Shown here: positions 52,949-61,200 of the stretch, one piece after another
How the letters are laid out: the number at the start of each line of letters is the position of its first letter
How positions within the stretch are numbered: position 1 is the first letter of the stretch
DNA from: Belliella kenyensis
GTDB lineage: Bacteria; Bacteroidota; Bacteroidia; Cytophagales; Cyclobacteriaceae
NCBI RefSeq assembly: GCF_022549675.1
Contig: NZ_JAKZGR010000010.1
Coordinates: 124,001-188,000, forward strand
Direction of reading: 5' to 3'
Length of the DNA stretch: 64,000 nt
Made by a program: the position numbers and the translations under genes
Notes under the pieces: model-generated
What the model was told of the DNA's origin: nothing
Databases searched by the model: none
Seen by the model: only the letters and a program-made list of their open reading frames with translations

Positions 52949-53214
52949 GTCGTTTGGTTTTAGTGAATAATTAATTGTAAAATGAGAAGTATCCCTCATG
53001 TACTTCTTCAACTCCAATAATCAGACCAGAGTTTAGAACATATTCATTAAACTTGGGTTTAATTCACTTATTTTCGCTTTTAACCACTATGAAAGCGTGA
53101 TTTTTATGATGACCTCATTTTGCGATAATTCGCAATTGTATTGGTTTTTGCGCATAGACCTTGAAGTTTTTCTAAATGCTAATTTTAGATCAGACCCTTT
53201 TAATTATTATTTGT

Positions 53215-53263
53215 AATTTAGCTTTCCCATTTGGTATCCTCACATGCCAAATAGCTAAATTTG
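53215..53263 (+). promoter_or_regulatory. polA promoter overlapped by an imperfect dyad
   Basis: TTTG (53230-53233), 22 bases, TAAATTTG (53256-53263); the ATG is at 53285. The boxes lie inside an inverted repeat: AATTTAGCT (53215-53223) with AGCTAAATT (53253-53261), and ATTTGG (53229-53234) with CCAAAT (53247-53252). The dyad could be an operator or a cruciform; no known regulator matches. Confidence 0.55.
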
Positions 53264-53284
53264 ATTCATCTAAACCCTTGAAAC

Positions 53285-56107
53285 ATGCCTTCAAAAGGAG
53301 ATAAAAAACTTTTTCTATTAGACGCTATGGCGTTGATTTATAGAGCACATTTTGCATTTAGTAAAAATCCCCGGATCAATTCTAAAGGTTTAAATACGGG
53401 GATCATGTTAGGCTTTACCAATACTTTACTTGAAGTGCTCGAGAAGGAGAAGCCATCTCACATTGCAGTTGCCTTTGATACCAAAGCTCCAACATTCAGA
53501 CATATTCAATTTACTGCTTATAAAGCAAATAGACAAGAGCAGCCTGAGGACATAGAAATAGGGATTCCGTGGGTAAAGCGAATCATTGAAGCTTTTGATA
53601 TTCCTATTCTTGAGTTGGATGGATATGAAGCCGATGATATCATAGGGACTATTGCCAAAAAAGCAGAAAGAACCAGCTTTCAGGTTTTTATGATGACTCC
53701 AGACAAGGATTATGGTCAGTTAGTGGATGAGCATATCTTTCTTTACAAACCCGCTTTTATGGGGAATGCAGTAGACATTATGGGGCCTAAGGAAGTTTGT
53801 GCAAAGTGGGATATTGAGCATGTGGATCAAGTGAAAGATATATTAGGGCTTATGGGTGATGCAGTGGATAATATACCTGGGATTCCTGGAATAGGTGAAA
53901 AGACTGCTGTTAAATTGCTAAAAGCATACGGTTCAATTGAGGAGTTGTTAAAAAATACACATGAACTCAAAGGCAAGCAGAAAGAAAATGTTGAGAATTT
54001 TGGGCAACAAGGATTGCTTTCCAAGGAGCTTGCTACAATAAGTTTAGACGTTCCAATAGATTTTGATGAACAATCCTTAAGGTACAATGGTCCAAAAGAA
54101 GAAGAATTAAAAGCTCTTTTTGCAGAGCTCGAGTTCAGGACACTGACTCAGCGAGTCTTTGGAGAGGCCATCAAGAAGCCGAAAATCAATGTCAGTGAAC
54201 AGCTTGGCCTTTTTACAGGACCTCCAGAGACAAAAGCTGAGGACGAAGATGACATCTCAGATGAGGTAAATCCACTTCCAGAAATTCAACAGCATGACAG
54301 CATATTGACTACAGCACATGATTACCACAAAGTAGACGGGGAAGATGCTATCAAGGAGTTGATTAGTTTTTTGGAAATACAGGATGAGATTTGTTTTGAT
54401 ACAGAGACCACTTCACTGAATCCAAATGAAGCGGAGCTAGTTGGTTTGTCGTTTTCTTATGTAGCAGGTGAAGCTTTTTACATTCCATTTCCTGAGAATC
54501 AAGAAGAAGCCAAGGTGAAGCTTGAACTTTTTAGGGACATTCTTGAAGATGATAGAATTACAAAAATAGGTCAAAATATAAAGTATGATATTTTGGTTTT
54601 GAAGAATTATGGTATGGAGGTAAAAGGTAAGCTTTATGATACCATGCTCGCTCATTATCTAATAGAGCCAGAAGGCAAACATGCCATGGACTGGTTAGCA
54701 CAGCAATACTTGCAATATAAGCCAGTCTCTATAGAGACTTTGATAGGGAAAAAGGGTAAAAACCAAGGTAATATGCGCGATGTTGATGAAGATGAAGCAA
54801 CACAGTATGCTGCGGAGGACGCTGATATTACTTTAAGGTTGAAACAAACATTTGATCCCTTGATAAAAGAAAATGGGCTAGTAAAACTCCTTCATGAAGT
54901 AGAGAGTCCTCTGATCAATGTATTAGCAGCGATGGAGTTTGAGGGTGTTAGGATTGATACTGAAAGTTTGGCAAGTATGTCTGAAATACTCGATGCAGAG
55001 AGCAAGGAGATCGAAAAGCGCGTTTATGAGTTAGCTGGCGAGCCTTTCAACTTGGCCTCTCCCAAGCAACTTGGGGAGATACTTTTTGTCAAATTAGCAC
55101 TTGACCCAAAAGCTAAAAAGACCAAAACTGGTCAGTATGCCACAGGAGAAGAGGTGCTTAGTAAAATGGCTGGTGAACATGAAATTGCTGCGGCTATTTT
55201 GGATTATCGGCAAATGGTCAAGTTGAAGTCAACCTATGTAGATGCACTACCAACTATGATCAATCCCAAAACAGGCAGAATTCACACCACCTACAACCAA
55301 TTTGTAGCTGCTACAGGAAGACTATCTTCCATAAATCCCAACTTGCAAAACATTCCAATAAGAACTGAACGTGGTAGAGAAATTAGAAAGGCTTTTGTTC
55401 CAAAGGATGAAAATCATGTGATATTGGCAGCCGATTATTCCCAAATAGAGCTCCGTATTATGGCAGCTTTTGCCAAGGATGAGTCTATGATGGAGGCTTT
55501 CAAAAGTGGTAGAGATATTCATGCAACTACAGCTGCTAAGATTTTTCAAATACCTTTGGAAGAAGTCACCTCTGATATGAGAAGAAAAGCCAAGACGGCG
55601 AACTTTGGGATCATCTATGGGATATCAGTTTTTGGACTTTCTCAAAGGTTGAGCATCCCGCGATCTGAGGCAAAGGAGATCATTGACTCTTATTTTAAGG
55701 AATTCCCAGCTGTAAAGCAATACATGGATGATGCTATAGAAAAAGCTAGAAAGAAAGAGTATGTTGAGACTATTTTAGGAAGAAGGAGATATCTAAGGGA
55801 TATCAACAGTAGGAATCAGACCATGCGTGGTTTTGCGGAACGCAATGCAATCAACGCACCTATACAAGGTTCTGCTGCTGATATCATCAAAGTAGCTATG
55901 ATTCAAGTGCATGAATGGATGGTTGCTCAGCAATTGAAGTCCAAGATGATACTTCAAGTTCATGATGAATTGGTTTTTGATGCTCACAGAGATGAAGTGG
56001 AGGTTTTGAAAAAAGAAATACCCAAAATCATGTCAAATGCTATCAAAATTGCAGTACCACTAGAAGTTGAAGTAGGAGTAGGTGCAGATTGGCTAGAAGC
56101 ACATTGA
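53285..56107 (+). CDS. polA: DNA polymerase I
   Basis: 940 residues, with all three domains. The 5'-3' exonuclease (1 to about 290) has LLDAMALIYRAHFAF, GYEADDIIGTIA and MGDAVDNIPGIPGIGEKTAV. The 3'-5' proofreading domain (about 340-530) keeps the acidic core FDTETTSLNP (Asp and Glu) plus YAAEDADITLRL, so proofreading is probably active. The polymerase domain (about 560-940) has ATGRLSSINPNLQNIPIRT, ADYSQIELRI (motif A), RRKAKTANFGIIYGISVFGL (motif B) and QVHDELVFD (motif C). It fills gaps in repair and removes Okazaki primers. It stands alone after a dyad-containing promoter; radA is downstream past a microsatellite. Confidence 0.97.
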   Translation: MPSKGDKKLFLLDAMALIYRAHFAFSKNPRINSKGLNTGIMLGFTNTLLEVLEKEKPSHIAVAFDTKAPTFRHIQFTAYKANRQEQPEDIEIGIPWVKRIIEAFDIPILELDGYEADDIIGTIAKKAERTSFQVFMMTPDKDYGQLVDEHIFLYKPAFMGNAVDIMGPKEVCAKWDIEHVDQVKDILGLMGDAVDNIPGIPGIGEKTAVKLLKAYGSIEELLKNTHELKGKQKENVENFGQQGLLSKELATISLDVPIDFDEQSLRYNGPKEEELKALFAELEFRTLTQRVFGEAIKKPKINVSEQLGLFTGPPETKAEDEDDISDEVNPLPEIQQHDSILTTAHDYHKVDGEDAIKELISFLEIQDEICFDTETTSLNPNEAELVGLSFSYVAGEAFYIPFPENQEEAKVKLELFRDILEDDRITKIGQNIKYDILVLKNYGMEVKGKLYDTMLAHYLIEPEGKHAMDWLAQQYLQYKPVSIETLIGKKGKNQGNMRDVDEDEATQYAAEDADITLRLKQTFDPLIKENGLVKLLHEVESPLINVLAAMEFEGVRIDTESLASMSEILDAESKEIEKRVYELAGEPFNLASPKQLGEILFVKLALDPKAKKTKTGQYATGEEVLSKMAGEHEIAAAILDYRQMVKLKSTYVDALPTMINPKTGRIHTTYNQFVAATGRLSSINPNLQNIPIRTERGREIRKAFVPKDENHVILAADYSQIELRIMAAFAKDESMMEAFKSGRDIHATTAAKIFQIPLEEVTSDMRRKAKTANFGIIYGISVFGLSQRLSIPRSEAKEIIDSYFKEFPAVKQYMDDAIEKARKKEYVETILGRRRYLRDINSRNQTMRGFAERNAINAPIQGSAADIIKVAMIQVHEWMVAQQLKSKMILQVHDELVFDAHRDEVEVLKKEIPKIMSNAIKIAVPLEVEVGVGADWLEAH

Positions 56108-56231
56108 TGAGGAGATCAGTGAAAGATGAGATTCGAGAGGCGAGAAGCTAGAGACAGAAGACTCAAGATTCTGTATGCAACATACTAAGTACTAAGTAAG
56201 AATAATGTACTAAGTACCAATTATTACCTCT
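56108..56231. repeat. Purine-rich and GTACTAAGTAC-type repeat segment before the heptamer array
   Basis: Contains GAGGCGAGAAGCTAGAGAC, then ACTAAGTACTAAGTAAG and ATGTACTAAGTACCAATTA. It shares elements with 46568-46709. Its purine-rich left part is roughly complementary to the pyrimidine-rich array that follows. Confidence 0.65.
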
Positions 56232-56371
56232 TTCTTGCTTCTTGCTTCTTACTTCTTACTTCTTACTTCTTACTTCTTACTTCTTGTTTCTTGTTTCTTG
56301 TTTCTTGTTTCTTGTTTCTTGTTTCTAATCTCTAATCTCTAATCTCTAATCTCTCGCTTCTCACCTCACCC
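56232..56371 (+). repeat. Heptanucleotide microsatellite upstream of radA (20 units)
   Basis: Strict 7-base period: TTCTTGC x2, TTCTTAC x5, TTCTTGT x6, TTCTAAT, CTCTAAT x3, then CTCTCGC, TTCTCAC and CTCACCC. Three successive unit types with no break in phase. The plus strand is strongly pyrimidine-rich. The array ends 22 bases before the radA ATG, so unit gain or loss would change the leader or promoter spacing. Confidence 0.95.
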
Positions 56372-56393
56372 TTCTTAAAATCTAAAATCAACC

Positions 56394-57770
56394 ATGTCTA
56401 AAACAAAAACTTCATATTTCTGTCAAAATTGTGGTGCACAAAGCCCTAAGTGGTTAGGTAAATGTCCTGCTTGCGGGGAGTGGAATACCTATGTAGAAGA
56501 GATTGTAGAAAAAGAAACTTCAGGAAGAGGGTCTTGGAAGCAGGCTAATCAAAAAGAAAAAAGAGCATCCACTCCAAGAAGATTACAGGAAATCAATTAT
56601 GAGGAGCAGCCAAGGTTGGTTACAAATGATCAAGAACTAGATCGAGTACTTGGTGGGGGGATAGTTCCAGGTTCATTGATCTTGATAGGCGGGGAGCCAG
56701 GGATAGGGAAATCTACCCTGATGCTTCAGATTGCCTTGATGTTGAGCCAAACGAAAGTCTTATATGTGTCAGGTGAAGAGAGTGAGTCTCAAATTAAAAT
56801 GAGAGCTGAGAGAATGCCCCATAGTTCTGCAAATTGTTACATTCTTTCTGAAACCAATACTCAGAACATTTTTCAGCAAATTGAGCTGTTGAAGCCTGAG
56901 ATTTTGGTGATAGACTCTATACAAACGCTATATAGCAAGCATGTAGAATCAGCGACAGGTTCAGTAAGTCAGGTACGTGAATGCACTGCAGAACTTATCA
57001 AGTTTGCCAAGGAGACTGGTACTCCTGTGTTTCTTGTTGGGCATATTACCAAAGATGGAGCAATAGCAGGCCCGAAGGTATTGGAGCACATGGTCGACAC
57101 CGTTCTACAATTTGAAGGAGATAGACATTTGACCTACAGGATCCTACGTACTTCAAAAAATCGCTTTGGTTCTACCCATGAGCTAGGGATTTATGAAATG
57201 CGATCAGATGGCCTTCGGACAGTTTCTAATCCCTCAGAAATATTGCTTACCCAAAGGGAAGAGCTTCTCAATGGTGTTGCCATAGGAGCTATGATGGAAG
57301 GGAATAGATCCTTATTGATTGAGATTCAGTCTTTGGTGAGCCCAGCCACTTATGGTACACCTCAGAGGAGTAGTACTGGGCATGATGCCAAGCGATTGAA
57401 TATGCTGCTGGCTGTATTAGAAAAACGAGGAGGTATGAGGTTAGGTCAGCAAGATGTATTTTTAAATGTTGCTGGTGGACTGCGAGTGGATGATCCTGCA
57501 CTCGATTTAGCTGTTTGTGCATCATTGATATCTTCTTATGAAGATACACCAGTGCCAGCTGATATTTGTTTTGCTGGAGAAGTTGGGCTTGGTGGGGAAA
57601 TTAGGGCCGTTCATAGAATCGAAAGTCGAATTTCAGAAGCTGAAAAGCTTGGATTTAATAGAATACTGGTTTCAAAATATGCTGTAAAAGGTGTTGATCT
57701 TGATAAATTTTCAATAAAGATTGTGCAAGTCACTAAGCTTGAAGAGATGTATCAAGGGTTATTTTTGTAA
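56394..57770 (+). CDS. radA: DNA repair protein RadA (Sms)
   Basis: 458 residues, full length. An N-terminal zinc finger (Cys10, Cys13, Cys24, Cys27 in YFCQNCG ... KCPACGEWN), RecA-like ATPase with Walker A GGEPGIGKST (99-108) and the RadA-specific KNRFGSTHELG motif, then a Lon-like C-terminal domain (GGLRVDDPALDLAVCASLIS, AGEVGLGGEIRAVHRIESRI). It drives branch migration of recombination intermediates as a hexameric helicase. No SD; it lies directly after the heptamer array, which must contain or abut its promoter. Confidence 0.97.
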   Translation: MSKTKTSYFCQNCGAQSPKWLGKCPACGEWNTYVEEIVEKETSGRGSWKQANQKEKRASTPRRLQEINYEEQPRLVTNDQELDRVLGGGIVPGSLILIGGEPGIGKSTLMLQIALMLSQTKVLYVSGEESESQIKMRAERMPHSSANCYILSETNTQNIFQQIELLKPEILVIDSIQTLYSKHVESATGSVSQVRECTAELIKFAKETGTPVFLVGHITKDGAIAGPKVLEHMVDTVLQFEGDRHLTYRILRTSKNRFGSTHELGIYEMRSDGLRTVSNPSEILLTQREELLNGVAIGAMMEGNRSLLIEIQSLVSPATYGTPQRSSTGHDAKRLNMLLAVLEKRGGMRLGQQDVFLNVAGGLRVDDPALDLAVCASLISSYEDTPVPADICFAGEVGLGGEIRAVHRIESRISEAEKLGFNRILVSKYAVKGVDLDKFSIKIVQVTKLEEMYQGLFL

Positions 57771-58230
57771 GTGGTTTTTTGATTTTCAAATCATTGATTT
57801 TGGTATTCCTAAAAAATAAAAATTCTCATTTTATTTTGTTTTGGATAATTTATCATAATTTTGCTGATAAAGTTTTTTCTTTTGATGTTTTAAGTTTAAC
57901 TGACTTGGTAAAACAAAATATTTTCAATGGTCTAATCTATTTATGTAGGGCTTATTTTTTGAAGCCGCAATAGAAAGTTACAGTTATGAGTTAGGGGCTT
58001 GTAATTATTGTTAACTAGCTTTCTAATTATGAAAAATTATATACTGGCAAATCCTAAGATTGACTTCAGAGGATACAATTATATTTTTGAAAAATCCACA
58101 TTTGCTTTTTCAATTTTTATAATTGTATGTATACAGTTTGTCAATTTGTTCTTTTCAAGGATGAACTCAACTTCTTTCCTTAAATCTAGAGTTGATGAAG
58201 CTTTTTTTGAACTTTTATACTGGGGAAATC
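57771..58230. other. AT-rich leader region before the giant surface-protein gene
   Basis: 460 bases, extremely AT-rich with frequent T-runs. Two short plus-strand reading frames (57779-57973, 58008-58238) have low-complexity Phe/Ile/Leu-rich products without homology signals and are not called. An in-frame stop at 58162 bounds the giant gene on its 5' side. No clear TAnnTTTG box was found. Confidence 0.5.
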
Positions 58231-61200
58231 ATGGTTAAAAATTTACAAGACATCCAATTTTCACCCGTTAGTAAGTCTTTTATGGAGAATTTTATTTCCC
58301 AATTTTTTATTTTAATAGGTAGAACCCCTTTGACTAAGTTGGCTTTTACCTTGGTTTTTTTGATCGGGTTTTTAGGCAAAGTACAGGCAGCCTGTACTGT
58401 ACCTTCAGACATGACTCAAACGCAGTTTATTACTTTCTTAAATAATAACCAGGCTACCTGTGATGGTACTGTAATAATACCAAATGGTGTGCTCATTACA
58501 TTAGGCTCAACCATTACTGTGCCTAGTCATATCCAAACTATCATCATAGAAGATGGTGGGCGGATCCTATGGTCATCCAATAACGTAGACCTCATTTTAC
58601 CTCAGAATACAGCTATCATTATTGAAAATGTCTCCAATATTGGTACACAGACAGGTGCTATAGGGTCCACCACAAGTACCTGTTCCAACAATAGGAGAAT
58701 AGTTATAGGAAATATACAATATGCTTCGTGTACTGGTGGAGGGAATGTCTGCCTTGTTTTTGCTGACTTGATTCAGCAAGGGGGTACCCCTCGAATAGAA
58801 GCGGATGTAACTGTCTTTGGAAATTCGGGAAACAAACTTTGCGTTGGGGAAGCGAGTTTGGATGCGGTCATTACAGGATTACCGCCTGGTGTGAGTCCTT
58901 CAAGCTATGCATGGACCCAAACTTCCGGACCTGCTTCGGCAACTTTTTCCAGTCCAAGTACTCAGGCTACTGATGTTACGGCGAATGTACCTGGTGATTA
59001 TATATTTAGATTGACCATTGAAATTCCGCTAGGTCCATCTGGGAGCTGCGCTACCCAGGCGGCGACAGTTTTTTCAGAAATTGAATTGAGTTTTTTACCT
59101 TTTGCTCCAGATGTAACCGATACACAAAATGAAATCTACTGTTTAGGTTCAGGTACCTTAGGCTATACTGTTACAGCTGATCCAGGATATTCTCTACTAT
59201 ATTATGATTCAGAAACATCAGATACTCCTCTGGCAGAGATTCCGACTATTGATACTAATACAGCTTCATTGGGGACATATACTGTTTGGGTATCACAAGT
59301 CAATGCAGAAAGTTGTGAGGGGCCAAGATCACCAGTTTCGATTACACTGAATAATTGCGCCTTGTCCATCCTCAAGGAGGTTAATCATGAAGAAATAGAT
59401 ACACCTACTTTATTGGAGTATACCATTACGCTTACCAATTTGGGAAATGTATCACATGAGAATGTTGTTATTTATGATGAGTTGGTGTTTGATGGTATGC
59501 CAACTGTGTTAAATCCAGTTTTGGTTTCAGGAGATGGTAATAATAACGGTGTATTGGACGTAGGGGAAGTTTGGGTGTATTCAGTTAGCTATCAAGTCAC
59601 ACAAACAAATATCGATCAGGGGGGGGGCATAACCAATACTGCTACTGTAGCAACTAACCTAGAACTTAGTCAACTGTCTTCTACAGTCAATACTCAAATT
59701 AATCAAAGTCCAGCAATTGAAATATTGAAGTCGGCAATTTTTAATGATGAGAACAGTGATACTTTTGCACAGGTTGGAGAAACAATTTCATACACTTTTC
59801 AACTTACCAATACTGGGAATGTAACGCTTACCAATGTTTCTTTAGTTGAAGATGCTTTTACAGGTATTGGGACTTTAGGCACTCCTGTATTTGAATCTGC
59901 AAGCGAAGGCAGTGCAGAAGGCACTTTGCTGGTAGACGAGTTTGCGACCTACACACTTAGCTATATTGTTCAGCAGGAAGATATAGATGATGGAGTTGTG
60001 GTCAACATCGCATATGCTACTGCACAAGCACCAAATGCTAACATCAGAACAGAACAGTGTGACGATGGTCTGAGTACCTGTAATTGTGAGCAGGTTTTGG
60101 ATTGTGCAGGTGCAGCACGCGTTTTCTTGACTCCATTTAGCCTTACGCTTTCGGGTCGCGTTTTTGAAGATATCAATTATGGCGGAGGTGCTGGAAGAGA
60201 TTATACCACGGCAAATGCTTCTGCAGTAGCCAGTGGTTTTGCCAATAATCAAATCGCTGTTGAGAATGCTAGGGTAGAATTGTATAACAGCTCTGGAAGT
60301 TTTGTCAGCAGTACCTTGACCGATAGTGATGGAAATTATCAATTCCCTATTTCTAGCTCTGGTGATTATACAGTTAGGGTAGCAAGTCAAACAGTGTTAT
60401 CTCAAAGAGCTGGATCAGTAGCTACACTGCGTGGGGTACAAACCTATAGAACAGATGCATCTTCAGGTACAGCAGTAGCCGATGTAAATAGAGTAGGAGG
60501 TGAAAATCCATTGCTAATTGATGCCGCAAATGGTACAACTACTTTAGCAGCACTAACTACTAGTTCAGCTACTGCACAGTCTATTACGCCTGTATCAGTT
60601 GTAGCAGCTGATGTTACAAATATTGATTTTGGTTTCAATTTCAATACTATAGTAAATACCACAAACACCGGTCAAGGCTCTTTGCGTCAATTTATTGCTA
60701 ATGCCAATGCTTTGAGTGTTGCCAATCTTGCTATAGAAGGTCAGCCCGCTGGTAGAGATGTGAGTATCTTCATGATTTCGGACGGTAATGCTGTACCTGG
60801 ATTAAGGGCTGGATTGCCTAATCAATTGACGGCAGGTGTTGCTGTTATAACCAAAACAGCAGCTCTACCAGATATCACAGGTGATTTTATTAGCATAGAT
60901 GGTACTACACAAACAGTAAACGTTGGTAATACAAATACAGGTAGCGAAGGATATTCTGGAAATGTGGGTACAGGTGCTGGTATCAGTACCATCAACCAAG
61001 TAGATAGACCAGAGGTGGAAGTAAGAAGGCAGTTAGCATCTACAGCAGCTGCGTTTGTTTTTAGAGTAACAGGTTCGGAAACTACCTTCAGAGGCGTAGC
61101 CATAAGAAAACCTGATGGGGGATCTAATAATATCGATGGGATTAGGTTTGAGTCAAGTGCTTCGAATGGGCTAGTTGAGCAAAACTTCATTGGTTCCTCT

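Noticed and set aside
57779-57973. 64-codon frame just after radA
   Set aside because: Low-complexity translation of T-rich intergenic DNA; no homology signal.
58008-58238. 76-codon frame before the giant gene
   Set aside because: Very AT-rich, Phe/Ile-rich product without a recognisable motif; overlaps the likely start of the giant gene.
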